Assembly (NCBI GenBank): GCA_001725325.1
Contig: MEFY01000002.1
Span: 685,559-749,558, forward strand
Origin: Leifsonia sp. SCN 70-46
Lineage (GTDB): Bacteria; Actinomycetota; Actinomycetes; Actinomycetales; Microbacteriaceae
DNA: 64,000 nt
Direction: 5' to 3'
The translations under genes and the position numbers were made by a program. The notes beneath the pieces were generated by a model that worked only from the letters and a program-made list of their open reading frames with translations, had not been told where the DNA came from and did not search any database. Of this stretch, positions 1 through 9,551 are shown one piece after another (within the stretch, counting starts at the first letter, position 1; every line of letters starts with the position of its first letter).

Positions 1-111
1 GACCTGGAGGCCGTGCGCCGCGAGGCTGTCGGCGACGCGACGGCCGGAGCGCAGCGAGACGTCGCGCTCGTGGGAGATGCCGCCGGCGAGGACGAGGACG
101 CGCGTGGCCAT
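1..111 (-). CDS. ddl: D-alanine--D-alanine ligase, N-terminal fragment (cut by window start)
   Basis: Only the first 37 codons are in the window, read leftwards from an ATG at 111-109. The fragment starts MATRVLVLAGG and continues ISHERDVSLRSG, matching the GG-x-S-x-ER-x-VSL-x-SG loop that opens the ATP-grasp ligase joining two D-alanines for peptidoglycan. The ATG shares its A with the TGA of the upstream aminotransferase (TGATG), so translation is probably coupled. The rest lies outside, so function rests on the N-terminal signature alone. Confidence 0.8.
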   Translation of the reverse strand, partial: MATRVLVLAGGISHERDVSLRSGRRVADSLAAHGLQV

Positions 112-1412
112 CAGGAGAGGTTCGCGGGAGGGTTGATGAGCTGCGACTGCGGCACGACGGGCAGGGGAGCGGTCTGCGAGAACGTCGTGAGCAGCTCGAG
201 CTCGCCGTTGACGACCGTGGAGAGCCGGCGGATCCCCTCGCGGATGAACTCCGGTGTCGGGTAGCAGAACGACAGGCGCATCTTGTTGCGACCGCTGCCG
301 TCGGCGTAGAAGGCGGTGCCGGGCGTGTAGGCCACGAGCTCCTTCACGGCGCGCGGGAGCATCGACTTGGAGTCCAGGTTCTCGGGGAGGGTCACCCACA
401 CGTAGAAGCCGCCCGACGGGGTGGTCCACGAGAGGTCGGGCAGGTAGTCGTCGAGCGCCGCGAGCATGGCATCGCGCCGCTCGCGGTAGACGCCGCGGAA
501 GGTGTCGATCTGGCCCTTCCAGTCGGCCTGCGAGAGGTACTCGTGGATGACGTACTGCGTGAACGAGCTGGGGGAGAGCACCGCGGCCTCGTTGGCGAGG
601 ATGATCTTCTCGCGGATGGCGTGCGGCGCGAGCGCCCACCCCACCCGGAAGCCTGGGGCGAGGGTCTTGGAGAAGGTGCCGAGGTACACGACGCCGTCGT
701 CCTCCACGGAGCGCATGGCGTGCGGCGGCTGGCCGTCGAAGTACAGCAGTCCGTAGGGGTTGTCCTCGAGCACGAGGATGTCGTTGCTGCGGCAGATCTC
801 GAGGATCTCGAGCCTGCGCTCCCACGTCAGGGTGACACCGGCCGGGTTGCTGAAGGTCGGGATCGTGTAGAGGAACTTGATGGGCTTGCCCTCGGCGCGC
901 ACGCGCTCGATGGTCTCGCGGAGCGCCTGCGGCACGAGCCCGAACTCGTCCATGACGACGTGGGCGACCTCGGCCTGGAACGATTTGAAGACCGTGAGGG
1001 CGGTGACATAGCTCGGCGCCTCGGCGAGCACGACGTCTCCCGGGTTCACGAAGAGCTTCGTGATGAGCTCGAGGGCGTGCTGGGAGCCCGTGGTGACGAC
1101 GATGTCGTCGACACCGGCGCGGATGCCCTCGAGCGCCATCACCTCGAGGATCTGCTCGCGCAGCGCGGGCAGGCCCTGACCGGAGCCGTACTGCAGCGCG
1201 GCGGGGCCGTTGTCACGGATGACCCGCTCGATTGCGCCGCTGACCAGCTCTTTTGGCAGCGCGGAAACGAACGGCATGCCACCGGCGAGCGACACCACCT
1301 CGGGGCGGGAGGCCACGGCGAACAGGGCGCGGACCTCGGAGGCGGCGAGACCCGCGGTGCGGTCCGCATAGTGGGAGTACCACTGGTCGAGGTTGGTGCC
1401 CTGGTTGCTCAT
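111..1412 (-). CDS. PLP-dependent class I/II aminotransferase (MocR/2-aminoadipate type)
   Basis: The 433-residue protein is a fold-type I aminotransferase. The Schiff-base lysine is K249 in GTFSKTLAPGFRVGW; SNPAG (188-192) and DNPYG (217-221) are the cofactor and substrate loops of the LysN/aromatic aminotransferase branch. There is no N-terminal winged helix, so it is the free-standing enzyme and not a MocR regulator. Substrate cannot be read from sequence; an aromatic or 2-aminoadipate-type amino acid is the family expectation. It is transcribed with ddl, which it overlaps by one base. A TATTCT hexamer on the minus strand about 30 bp before the ATG could be its -10 box. Confidence 0.85.
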   Translation of the reverse strand: MSNQGTNLDQWYSHYADRTAGLAASEVRALFAVASRPEVVSLAGGMPFVSALPKELVSGAIERVIRDNGPAALQYGSGQGLPALREQILEVMALEGIRAGVDDIVVTTGSQHALELITKLFVNPGDVVLAEAPSYVTALTVFKSFQAEVAHVVMDEFGLVPQALRETIERVRAEGKPIKFLYTIPTFSNPAGVTLTWERRLEILEICRSNDILVLEDNPYGLLYFDGQPPHAMRSVEDDGVVYLGTFSKTLAPGFRVGWALAPHAIREKIILANEAAVLSPSSFTQYVIHEYLSQADWKGQIDTFRGVYRERRDAMLAALDDYLPDLSWTTPSGGFYVWVTLPENLDSKSMLPRAVKELVAYTPGTAFYADGSGRNKMRLSFCYPTPEFIREGIRRLSTVVNGELELLTTFSQTAPLPVVPQSQLINPPANLS

Positions 1413-1460
1413 GCTAGGTCCATTCGGTCACGAAGCTTTAAGAATAGGGTCCGAAACGCA

Positions 1461-1492
1461 AAAGGCCCCGTCCCACAACGGGGACAGGGCCA
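1461..1492 (-). terminator. Rho-independent terminator after trxA
   Basis: An 11-bp stem with one C-A mismatch (1464-1474 with 1481-1491) and a 6-nt loop is followed on the minus strand by CCTTTTGCG. It sits just past the trxA stop and before the aminotransferase start, so it ends the trxB-trxA transcript. Confidence 0.75.
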
Positions 1493-1508
1493 GATGCTGG
1501 GGATTGGC

Positions 1509-1835
1509 CTACGCGAGGAACTCCGCGAGGTCTGCCTCGATCGCCGGCTTCGGCTTGGCGCCGATGACGGTCTTGACGACCTCGCCGCCGCGGAACACCT
1601 TCATCGCGGGGATGGAGGTGATCTGGTACTTCATGGCCATCTGGGGGTTGTCGTCGACGTTGAGCTTGACGATCTTGATCTTGTCGGAGTGCTCCGCCGC
1701 GATCGCGTCGAGGATGGGGGAGACGGCGCGACACGGGCCGCACCACTCGGCCCAGAAGTCCACCATGATGGTGTCGCTCGAGTTGAGCACCTCGTCGGCG
1801 AACGTGGCGTCGGTGACGTCCTTGGCTGATGACAT
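1509..1835 (-). CDS. trxA: Thioredoxin
   Basis: A 108-residue thioredoxin with the WCGPC active site at residues 31-35 (DFWAEWCGPCR) and the cis-proline loop TSIPAM. It is the usual length for the family. It acts as the cytoplasmic disulfide reductant that receives electrons from the reductase encoded 21 bp upstream, and the two genes form an operon ending at the hairpin at 1461-1492. The trxB-trxA-near-parB location is standard in actinobacteria. Confidence 0.96.
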   Translation of the reverse strand: MSSAKDVTDATFADEVLNSSDTIMVDFWAEWCGPCRAVSPILDAIAAEHSDKIKIVKLNVDDNPQMAMKYQITSIPAMKVFRGGEVVKTVIGAKPKPAIEADLAEFLA

Positions 1836-1856
1836 GGGATTTCCTTCTTTCGTAGG

Positions 1857-2822
1857 TCAGACGGTCGCCGGCTGCGAGGCAGCGCGGGCCAGGAGCTCCT
1901 GCGGCAGCGCCGCGAGGTAGTGTTCGGCGTCGAGGGCCGCCACGGTTCCCGACCCGGCCGCGGTGACGGCCTGCCGGTAGGTGGGGTCGATGACGTCACC
2001 CGCGGCGAAGACGCCGGGGATGTTGGTGCGCGACGAGCGGCCGTCCACGGCGACCGTGCCCTCGGAGGTGAGGTCGAGCTGGCCGTGCACGAGGTGCGTG
2101 CGCGGGTCGGCGCCGATCGCGATGAAGAGGCCGTCGAGGTCGATGGTGGTCTCGGTGCCGTCGACCGTGTCGACGACGCCGATGCCCGTCACGAGCTCGT
2201 CGCCGTAGATGTGCGCGACCTCCTTGTTCCAGAGGAACTCGATCTTCGGGTTGGCGAACGCGCGGTCCTGCATGGTCTTCGACGCGCGCAGGGTGTCCTT
2301 GCGGTGGATGACGATGACCTTGTCCGCGAACTTCGTGAGGAAGGTCGCCTCCTCCATCGCCGAGTCGCCGCCGCCGACGACCGCGATGGTCTTCTGGCGG
2401 AAGAAGAACCCGTCGCACGTGGCGCACCACGAGACCCCGTGGCCGCTCATGCGCTCCTCGTCCTCGAGTCCGAGCTTGCGGTAGGCGGAACCGGTCGCGA
2501 ACACGACGGTGAGGGCCTCGTGCACGTCGCCGTTGCCGAGCGTCACGCGCTTGACCTCGCCCTCGAGCTCGAGCTTCACGACGTCGTCGAGCACGATCTC
2601 GGTGCCGAAGCGCTCGGCCTGGGCCTGCATGGCCATCATGAGCTCGGGGCCCTGGATGCCCTCGGCGAAGCCCGGGTAGTTCTCGACCTCTGTCGTCTTC
2701 ATGAGCTCGCCGCCCGCCTCGACGGCGCTCGCGATGAGCAGGGGCGAGAGGTTGGCCCGAGCCGCGTAGATGGCGGCGGTGTATCCGGCGGGGCCGGAAC
2801 CGATGATGATGATCTGGCGCAC
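1857..2822 (-). CDS. trxB: Thioredoxin-disulfide reductase
   Basis: A 321-residue NADPH:thioredoxin reductase. FAD-binding GSGPAG is at 8-13, the redox pair is CATC (133-136), and the NADPH site GGGDSA begins at about 150. An upstream in-frame ATG at 2870 would add 16 residues, but the GTG at 2822 is preceded by a good GAGGAGAG ribosome site 7-8 nt away and gives the family N-terminus MRQIIIIGSGPAG, so that start was chosen. It feeds electrons to TrxA, encoded just downstream. Confidence 0.96.
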   Translation of the reverse strand: MRQIIIIGSGPAGYTAAIYAARANLSPLLIASAVEAGGELMKTTEVENYPGFAEGIQGPELMMAMQAQAERFGTEIVLDDVVKLELEGEVKRVTLGNGDVHEALTVVFATGSAYRKLGLEDEERMSGHGVSWCATCDGFFFRQKTIAVVGGGDSAMEEATFLTKFADKVIVIHRKDTLRASKTMQDRAFANPKIEFLWNKEVAHIYGDELVTGIGVVDTVDGTETTIDLDGLFIAIGADPRTHLVHGQLDLTSEGTVAVDGRSSRTNIPGVFAAGDVIDPTYRQAVTAAGSGTVAALDAEHYLAALPQELLARAASQPATV

Positions 2823-2893
2823 GATGTCGCTCTCCTCAGTAGTCTGCCCGGTACAACACATCCTAGGCACCCGCTATTCCGCGAGGCGCGTGC

Positions 2894-4570
2894 TCAGCGA
2901 GTGGTTCGTAGACGACGCAGTATGGGTTCGGCGAAGGCCCGCAGCTCGGGGTTGCGGGTCACCCACAGCACCGCCGCGTAGACGACCGCCATGACCCCGC
3001 CGGCGAGGATCATGGTGAGGATGCCCGTGAGCTTGTTCCCCACGGCGAAGGTGCCGGGCCCCACTCCTCCGAGCAGCGCGATCACACCGATGCCCGCGCC
3101 TGCCGCCACGATCGCGGCGGCGAGGAACCACAGCACGCTGCGCAGCACGCGCCACGTGTCGAGGGGCCCGAGCACGCGGCGCAGGTAGGCCGCCGAGAGC
3201 AGCCCCTGCAGCGCGACGGCCGCCGAGAGCACGAGCGCGAGGCCCACGGCGACCCACTCGCGGGGCACGAGGGCGCCGACGAGCACGGCTCCCGTGACGT
3301 AGAACGCGGTCTGGACCACCTGGATGACGAAGGCCGCGCGCGTGCGGTCGAGGGCGTAGAACACCCGCAGCAGCACGAAGAAGATCGTGAAGGGAACGAG
3401 ACCCGTGAGGTAGGCGAGGTAGACCTGCGCGATGGAGCTGGTCTCCGCGAAGTCGTTGCCGAACACGGAGCTGAAGGAGAACGACAGCACGGCGAGCCCG
3501 ACCGCGGAGAACACCATGACGAGCAGGATGGTGCGCAGCGCCGACGACAGGTCGTCGCGCAGCGAGCCGAGCCTCCCGTCGCGCACGTGGCCGCTCATGC
3601 GCGTGAAGTAGGCCGTGACGATCGAGACCGTGACTATCGAGTGCGGGAGCATGAACATCGTCCAGGCGATCTTCATGGCGTTGACCGAGGCGTCGCCCGT
3701 GGCCGTCGAGGCGATGCGCGCCTCGAAGACGCCGGAGACCTGCGTGACGAGGAACATCACGAACACCCACGATGCGGCGCGCGCCGTGCCGCCGAGGCCC
3801 ACGCCGCGCCAGCGGAAGTCGGGGCGGTAGCGCAGCCCGGCCCTCCGCAGGAAGAAGAAGAGCGAGAAGGCCTGCACGACGATGCCGAGGGTCGCGCTGC
3901 CCGCCAGGAGGGCCACCTGCGCGGGCGTCCAGGCCGACGGATCCTGGTGCTGCTCCTGGCCGCCGTAGAGGGCGATGAAGACGAGCAGGCCCGAGATGGC
4001 GACGATGTTGTTGAGCACGGGCGCCCACGTGAACGGCCCGAAGACGCCGCGCGCGTTGAGCGTCTCGCCGATGAGGCTGTAGAGCGCGTAGAACAGGATC
4101 TGCGGCAGGCACCAGTAGGCGAGGGCCGTGGCGAGGGCGAGCTCGTCGGCGTTGAAGCCGCTGCCGTAGAGGCGCACGAGCAGGGGCGCGCACGCCGTGG
4201 CGACGATCGTCACGACGACGAAGGCCGTGAGCCCGATCGTGATGACCTTGTTGATGAACCCGGCACCGCCGTCGTCATGCAGCCCCGCCTTGACGATCTG
4301 CGGCACGATCACGGCGCTCAGGAGACCGCCCGCGACGAGCGCGTAGATGTTGTTGGGCAGCTGGTTGGCGAGCGCGAAGGTGTCGCCGGCGGCGGAGTTC
4401 ACGCCGATCGCGCTCGCGAGCACGACGAGGCTCACGAATCCGAGCACCCTCGACACGAGGGTGCCCGAGGCGAGGAAGGCGCTCGCCCTGCCGATGCCCG
4501 ACGCGGGCGCCGGATCGGGGATGTCGGTGACGGACGACGCCTCGGTGCCCTCGCGCAGCGGATCAGTCAC
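2894..4570 (-). CDS. murJ: Lipid II flippase MurJ (MviN family)
   Basis: A 558-residue polytopic membrane protein of the MurJ/MOP family that moves lipid-linked peptidoglycan precursor across the membrane. After a soluble head of about 25 residues, membrane segments start at ASAFLASGTLVSRVLGF, and the ANQLPNNIYALVAGG stretch is typical of MurJ. Its start overlaps the end of the DUF6049 gene by 8 bp, so the pair is co-expressed. The same gene pair, with pcnA divergent, flanks trxB in many actinobacteria. Some actinobacterial MurJ proteins carry a cytoplasmic kinase-like tail; this one ends shortly after the last membrane helix. Confidence 0.93.
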   Translation of the reverse strand: MTDPLREGTEASSVTDIPDPAPASGIGRASAFLASGTLVSRVLGFVSLVVLASAIGVNSAAGDTFALANQLPNNIYALVAGGLLSAVIVPQIVKAGLHDDGGAGFINKVITIGLTAFVVVTIVATACAPLLVRLYGSGFNADELALATALAYWCLPQILFYALYSLIGETLNARGVFGPFTWAPVLNNIVAISGLLVFIALYGGQEQHQDPSAWTPAQVALLAGSATLGIVVQAFSLFFFLRRAGLRYRPDFRWRGVGLGGTARAASWVFVMFLVTQVSGVFEARIASTATGDASVNAMKIAWTMFMLPHSIVTVSIVTAYFTRMSGHVRDGRLGSLRDDLSSALRTILLVMVFSAVGLAVLSFSFSSVFGNDFAETSSIAQVYLAYLTGLVPFTIFFVLLRVFYALDRTRAAFVIQVVQTAFYVTGAVLVGALVPREWVAVGLALVLSAAVALQGLLSAAYLRRVLGPLDTWRVLRSVLWFLAAAIVAAGAGIGVIALLGGVGPGTFAVGNKLTGILTMILAGGVMAVVYAAVLWVTRNPELRAFAEPILRRLRTTR

Positions 4571-6176
4571 GGGGCACGCCCTTCCGCCGGCGGAGGATGG
4601 TGCGCACGATGCCGGCTCCGAACACGAGCACCACGAGGATCGCGATGGCGACCACGATGGGCGTCTCCCAGCCAGCCTGCACGTTGACCGACGAGGTGAC
4701 GGGCGCCCCGATCGCCACGCCCGCGGAGCTCGAGAGGCTCACGTCGACCTCCACGACGCCGTTGGAGAGCGAGTGCACGGGCACGTTCACCTTGCCCTGG
4801 GTGCCGGCCTCGATCGGCAGCTGCACGATGGGTCGGTCGATCACGAGGAGTCCGGACTGCGACCGCACGGTGACGTAGACGACCACCGGCTGCTCGAGCG
4901 CGTTGTTGACGGTGATCGGCAGGTACTGGTCGTTGTCCGCGACGAGGAGGAAGTTGCTGCCCGTGACGAGGTGCACGGCGTTGCGGAGCTCGATCGACGC
5001 CGTGGTGAAGGCGTCCGCGGCCTCTGGCCACTCGGCGAGGTCGTCCGACCACTCCGCCGAGAGCAGGGTGAGCAGCTCGAGGCGGCGCTCCGACGTGATG
5101 GCGGCGGGGTCGGTGGCGACAGTAGCGAACTCGCGCTCGGCACGCTCGCCCGAGATCATCTGGCCGACGCGCGACAGGCGGTCGGCATCCTGCGGCTCGT
5201 CGACGGCGGTGCCGTCCGAGGGGGTCGAGGCGAGGGCGGACGAGAGCGGGATGAGCTCGACGGAGGGGTCCGCGGTGAGGGCGTCGAGGATCTCGCCGAG
5301 GCGGTAGCCGGACGCGGGTGCCGACCGGTCGAGGGTCGCGAACACCGTGGACCCGGCGGACGCGAGGGCCGACGAGAGCTGGGCGAGGGCGGATGCGGCG
5401 TCGGCGGGGAGCGCGGCGCTCGCCGCCGTGCGGAGGGCCGCCGAGGCCGCGGCGTCGGACACGAGCACGCGGGTGCCGCCCACGGTCGCCATGGGGGAGT
5501 CGGACGAGTCGCGCGAGACGTTCGCGGACGACATGATCGTCGTCGTGTAGCCGCTCGTCGCGAGCGCGGGCAGGTCGGAGGACACGACCGTGTCGTCGCG
5601 GGGCCACGCGATGCCCTCGAGGGTGTAGTTCCACGCCGTGATCTCGTCGCTCGTCGGCAGCGGGGGTGAGTCGGTCGGCGCCGCCGTCGGCGCGGGCGAC
5701 GCGGTGCTCGCACCGGCGAAGCGCGTGGGATCGATGGCGAAGGCGAACGACTCCGGCGCGAGCACGGGCGAGGTGCCCGCCTGCGTCTGCAGCGTCAGGT
5801 CGGCGTCCGAGTACGCGAGGGCGAAGGTCTCGTTGGGCAGCGCCTCCAGTCGCTCGAGCCACGACACCGCGGATGCGGGGGCCGTCGAGCCGAGCAGGCG
5901 GATCGAGGCGATGATGCGCGGGTCGACGCCGAGCGCGACGGTGCGCCCGGTGACGGCGTCGAGCTGGCGGGTGAGGATGCCCTGGCTCGAGGTGTACTGG
6001 CCGAGGGTGCGCGCGTCGAGGAACTCGTCGGAGGTCGCGGGCACGACTATCGGCACGGCGATCGCGAGGCGCACGGCGCCGCTGTCGGCGCTCGCCGCGC
6101 CGACGCCGACTGATGCCAGCCCGAGTCCGACGACGAGGGCCGCACCCAGGGCCCTCACGAACATGGACTGACCCAC
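4563..6176 (-). CDS. DUF6049 family secreted/membrane-anchored protein
   Basis: A 537-residue protein with an N-terminal signal sequence (FVRALGAALVVGLGLASVGV, then ASA), a long Ala/Ser/Thr-rich extracellular part and one C-terminal membrane helix (IVVAIAILVVLVFGAGIV) followed by RRRKG. This is the architecture of the actinobacterial DUF6049 proteins encoded between murJ and pcnA; a cell-envelope role beside MurJ is inferred from synteny only. The start is uncertain: GTG at 6176 or ATG at 6164, neither with a strong ribosome site. A 13-codon ORF (6155-6196) overlaps the start region. Confidence 0.8.
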   Translation of the reverse strand: MGQSMFVRALGAALVVGLGLASVGVGAASADSGAVRLAIAVPIVVPATSDEFLDARTLGQYTSSQGILTRQLDAVTGRTVALGVDPRIIASIRLLGSTAPASAVSWLERLEALPNETFALAYSDADLTLQTQAGTSPVLAPESFAFAIDPTRFAGASTASPAPTAAPTDSPPLPTSDEITAWNYTLEGIAWPRDDTVVSSDLPALATSGYTTTIMSSANVSRDSSDSPMATVGGTRVLVSDAAASAALRTAASAALPADAASALAQLSSALASAGSTVFATLDRSAPASGYRLGEILDALTADPSVELIPLSSALASTPSDGTAVDEPQDADRLSRVGQMISGERAEREFATVATDPAAITSERRLELLTLLSAEWSDDLAEWPEAADAFTTASIELRNAVHLVTGSNFLLVADNDQYLPITVNNALEQPVVVYVTVRSQSGLLVIDRPIVQLPIEAGTQGKVNVPVHSLSNGVVEVDVSLSSSAGVAIGAPVTSSVNVQAGWETPIVVAIAILVVLVFGAGIVRTILRRRKGVPRD

Positions 6177-6241
6177 GTCGCGCGCTCGGCCAGCATGCTT
6201 CCGAGTCTATTCACTCGCGCCTGTGAGCCTCGCGAGATGGG

Positions 6242-7678
6242 ATGCTTGGAGGGATGAGCGTCGCTGAGGCAGTAGCGCGGCTCGAGCGTCTCGCCGGGTC
6301 CGCGCCCGTGGCGACCCTCGCCGCGGCGTTCGCGGCGGCGGGCCACGAGCTCGCCCTCGTGGGCGGCCCCGTGCGCGACGCGTTCCTCGACCGCGGGGTG
6401 ACCGACCTCGACTTCGCGACGAGCGCGCGGCCCGACGACATCCTCGCGATCGTCAAGCCCATCTCCGACGTGCAGTGGGATGTGGGCCGCGACTTCGGCA
6501 CGATAGCCGCGCGGGTCAGGGGCGAGCAGGTGGAGATCACCACCTACCGCGCCGACTCCTACGACGGCGAGACCCGCAAGCCCGTGGTCGAGTTCGGCGA
6601 CAGCCTCGAGGGCGACCTCGCGCGCCGTGACTTCACCGTGAACGCCATGGCGCTGCGCCTGCCCGAGCGCGTGCTCGTCGACCCGTGGGGCGGGCTCGAC
6701 GACATCCTCGCGAAGCGCATCACGACACCCGGTGCACCCGAGGTGTCGTTCGGAGACGATCCGCTCAGGATGATGCGCGCCGCACGGTTCACGTCGCAGC
6801 TCGGGTTCGAGGTCGACGAGCAGACCGTCGTCGCCATGGGCGAGCTCGCCCCCCGGCTCGAGATCGTGAGCGTGGAGCGCGTCGCCGACGAGCTGCGCAA
6901 GCTCCTCTGCACCGCGGACCCCGTGCCGGGCATCCGCCTGCTCGTCGCGACGGGCATCGCCGAGCTCGTGCTGCCCGAGGTGCCCGCGCTGCGCCTCGAG
7001 CGCGACGAGCACGCGAGCCACAAGGACGTCTACGAGCACAGCCTCACCGTGCTGCGGCAGGTAATCGAGCTCGAGGGCTCGCGGCATCCCGGCAGCGCGC
7101 CCGACTTCACCCTGCGGCTCGCCGCCCTCCTGCACGACATCGGCAAGCCTCGCACGCGCCTCATCGAGCCCGGCGGCAAGGTGAGCTTCCACCACCACGA
7201 CGTCGTCGGGGCCAAGATGGCGATCGCGAGGATGCGCGCGCTCAAGCTCGACAAGCAGACCATCGCCGACGTCTCGCGCCTCATCGTGCTGCACCTGCGC
7301 TTCTTCGGGTACACCGAGGGCGCGTGGAGCGACTCCGCCGTGCGCCGCTACGTGCGCGACGCCGGTCCGCTGCTCGAGCGCCTGCACATGCTCACGCGCG
7401 CCGACGTCACGACGCGCAACCGCCGCAAGTCCGACCAGCTGTCGTTCGCCTACGACGACCTCGAGCAGCGCATCGCCGCCATCGCCGAGGCCGAGGGCAT
7501 CGCGGCCGTGCGGCCCGACCTCGACGGCGAGGCGATCATGCGCATCCTCGGCATCCGCCCGGGCCCCGAGGTCGGCGCCGCCTACAAGTTCCTGCTCGAG
7601 GTGCGGCTCGACGAGGGGCCGCTGCCCGAGGAGGAGGCGGAGCGCCGCCTCCGCGAGTGGTGGGCGGCGCGCGCGTGA
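6242..7678 (+). CDS. pcnA: CCA tRNA nucleotidyltransferase with HD domain
   Basis: A 478-residue class II CCA-adding enzyme that builds or repairs the tRNA 3' end. The nucleotidyltransferase head has GGPVRDAFLD (41-50) with catalytic acidic residues in TDLDFAT (54-60), RRDFTVNAM (128-136), and an HD phosphohydrolase domain with LLHDIGKPR (296-304). A second ATG at 6254 (MSVAEAV) is possible, although GGAGG sits only 1 nt before it. It diverges from the DUF6049 gene and shares a 4-bp GTGA overlap with the following racemase gene. Confidence 0.93.
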   Translation: MLGGMSVAEAVARLERLAGSAPVATLAAAFAAAGHELALVGGPVRDAFLDRGVTDLDFATSARPDDILAIVKPISDVQWDVGRDFGTIAARVRGEQVEITTYRADSYDGETRKPVVEFGDSLEGDLARRDFTVNAMALRLPERVLVDPWGGLDDILAKRITTPGAPEVSFGDDPLRMMRAARFTSQLGFEVDEQTVVAMGELAPRLEIVSVERVADELRKLLCTADPVPGIRLLVATGIAELVLPEVPALRLERDEHASHKDVYEHSLTVLRQVIELEGSRHPGSAPDFTLRLAALLHDIGKPRTRLIEPGGKVSFHHHDVVGAKMAIARMRALKLDKQTIADVSRLIVLHLRFFGYTEGAWSDSAVRRYVRDAGPLLERLHMLTRADVTTRNRRKSDQLSFAYDDLEQRIAAIAEAEGIAAVRPDLDGEAIMRILGIRPGPEVGAAYKFLLEVRLDEGPLPEEEAERRLREWWAARA

Positions 7679-8355
7679 AGCGCATCGGCCTCCTCGGCGG
7701 GATGAGCTGGCAGAGCTCCGCCCTGTACTACTCGCTCATCAACGAGGCCGTCGCCGAGCGGCTGGGCGGGTTCCACTCCGCCGACTGCCTCATGGTCTCC
7801 GTCGACTTCGCGGACATCGAGAGGATGCAGCACGACGGCGACTGGGCGGCGGCGGGCGACCGGCTCGCGCGCGAGGCCGCGGCGCTCGAGCTCGCGGGCG
7901 CCGACCTGCTCGTGCTGTGCACCAACACGATGCACAAGGTCGCCGACGTCATCGAGCAGTCCGTCGGCATCCCCCTCCTGCACCTGGGCGACGTCACGGC
8001 GCGGGCCGTGCTCGACGCGGGGCTCACGACCGTCGGCCTCCTCGGCACGCGGTTCACCATGGCGGAGCCCTTCTACCGGGAGCGGCTCGAGTCGTACGGG
8101 CTCACCGTCGTCGTCCCGACGCCCGAGCAGCAGGCCGTGGTCAACCGCATCATCTACGACGAGCTCGTCGCGGGCGTCGTGCTCGACGCGTCGCGCGAGC
8201 AGTACCTCGCCATCATCGACGGCCTGGGCGCCGACGGCGTGATCCTGGGATGCACCGAGATCGAGCTGCTCGTCGGCCCCGCCGACACGACCCTCACGCT
8301 CTTCCCGACGACGAGGCTGCACGCGCTCGCCGCGGTCGACGCCGCGCTGGCCTAG
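7675..8355 (+). CDS. Aspartate/glutamate racemase family protein
   Basis: A 226-residue cofactor-independent racemase. The two catalytic cysteines are visible: C82 in [10 protein letters not shown] and C193 in LGCTEIELL, and the N-terminus [12 protein letters not shown] is characteristic of the YgeA/aspartate racemase group. The GTG start lies inside the pcnA stop (GTGA). It may supply D-amino acids for the cell wall; the substrate is not decided by sequence. The stop TAG is read from the same CTAG palindrome as the stop of the convergent ino1. Confidence 0.87.
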   Translation: MKRIGLLGGMSWQSSALYYSLINEAVAERLGGFHSADCLMVSVDFADIERMQHDGDWAAAGDRLAREAAALELAGADLLVLCTNTMHKVADVIEQSVGIPLLHLGDVTARAVLDAGLTTVGLLGTRFTMAEPFYRERLESYGLTVVVPTPEQQAVVNRIIYDELVAGVVLDASREQYLAIIDGLGADGVILGCTEIELLVGPADTTLTLFPTTRLHALAAVDAALA

Positions 8356-9422
8356 CAGCGCTCGACGATCCACTCGTCGAGCTGCTGCCGCGCGACGGGG
8401 TCGGGCAGCTGCTGCGGCGGGGACTTCATGAGGTAGGCGGACGCCGCGATCACGGGGCCGCCGAGGCGGGCATCCCTCGCGATCTTGGCGACGCGCACCG
8501 CGTCGATGACGACGCCCGCGGAGTTGGGGGAGTCCCAGACCTCGAGCTTGTACTCGAGGCTCGTGGGCGCGTTGCCGAAGCCGTGGCCCTCGAGGCGCAC
8601 GAACGCGAGCTTGCGGTCGTCGAGCCACGGGATGTGGTCGCTCGGCCCGATGTGCACGTCGCGCGCCCTGATCTCGGCGTCGACGTTGCTCGTCACCGAC
8701 TGCGTCTTGGAGATCTTCTTCGACTCGAGCCGCGAACGGTCGAGCATGTTCCTGAAGTCCATGTTGCCGCCCACGTTGAGCTGGTACGTGCGGTCGAGCA
8801 CGAGCCCGCGCTCCTCGAACAGCCGGGCGAGCACGCGGTGCGTGATCGTCGCGCCGAGCTGGCTCTTGATGTCGTCGCCGATGATGGGCACGCCGGCGGC
8901 CTCGAACTTCGCGGCCCACGCGGGGTCGCTCGCGATGAAGACCGGCAGGGCGTTGACGAAGGCGACGCCCGCGTCGAGCGCGGCCTGCGCGTAGAACCGG
9001 GCCGCCTGCTCCGAGCCGACCGGCACGTAGCACACGAGCACGTCGGCGCCGGAGTCGCGCAGCACCCGGGCGACGTCGACGACCGGCTCGTCCGACTCGT
9101 CGACGAGCTCGCGGTAATGGTCGCCGAGCCCGTCGAGCGTGGGACCGCGCTGCACGGTCACGCCCGAGGCAGCCACCTCTGCGAACCGGAACGTGCTGTT
9201 CTGGCTCGCCCAGATCGCCTCGGCGAGATCGACACCGACCTTGAGCGCGTCGACGTCGAAAGCCGCGACGAACTCGATGTCGCCGACGGCGTGCGGTCCC
9301 AGGCGGTTGTGCATGAGGCCGGGGATGCGCGCGCCCTCCTCCGCGTCGGCGTAGAAGGTCACGCCCTGCACGAGCGAGTTTGCACAGTTGCCGACCCCGG
9401 CGATGGCGACCTTGACGGCCAT
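8352..9422 (-). CDS. ino1: Inositol-3-phosphate synthase
   Basis: A 356-residue NAD-dependent enzyme converting glucose 6-phosphate to inositol 3-phosphate, the first step to phosphatidylinositol and, in actinobacteria, mycothiol. The NAD loop is [15 protein letters not shown] near the N-terminus; [13 protein letters not shown] and KTQSVTSN are family blocks. The ATG at 9422 was preferred to an upstream in-frame codon at 9560 because GAGGAG lies 9 nt before it and the longer form would run through the rpsF leader. The length fits the short actinobacterial form. Confidence 0.93.
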   Translation of the reverse strand: MAVKVAIAGVGNCANSLVQGVTFYADAEEGARIPGLMHNRLGPHAVGDIEFVAAFDVDALKVGVDLAEAIWASQNSTFRFAEVAASGVTVQRGPTLDGLGDHYRELVDESDEPVVDVARVLRDSGADVLVCYVPVGSEQAARFYAQAALDAGVAFVNALPVFIASDPAWAAKFEAAGVPIIGDDIKSQLGATITHRVLARLFEERGLVLDRTYQLNVGGNMDFRNMLDRSRLESKKISKTQSVTSNVDAEIRARDVHIGPSDHIPWLDDRKLAFVRLEGHGFGNAPTSLEYKLEVWDSPNSAGVVIDAVRVAKIARDARLGGPVIAASAYLMKSPPQQLPDPVARQQLDEWIVERC

Positions 9423-9551
9423 GGATGGTGCTCCTCGAGAGAAATGCGTACACTGGGCAGGTTGTCCGGCTCCGTTCGGAGCCCGGGCAATCGTCAACAC
9501 CCTCCTGCTGCAGATCGTCTGCAGCCGTTCTAGTCCGAAGGAGGTGGGTTT
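9423..9551 (+). promoter_or_regulatory. Divergent ino1/rpsF promoter region and structured rpsF leader
   Basis: The 129-bp gap holds TACACT (9449-9454), a likely -10 for the rpsF transcript. The transcribed part has two hairpins: 9468-9483 (7-bp arms, GGCTCCG/CGGAGCC) and 9507-9525 (8-bp arms, GCTGCAGA/TCTGCAGC, 3-nt loop). A strong GGAGGT follows just before the rpsF GTG. In other bacteria rpsF leaders bind an S6:S18 complex for autoregulation; whether this one does is inference. Confidence 0.5.
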
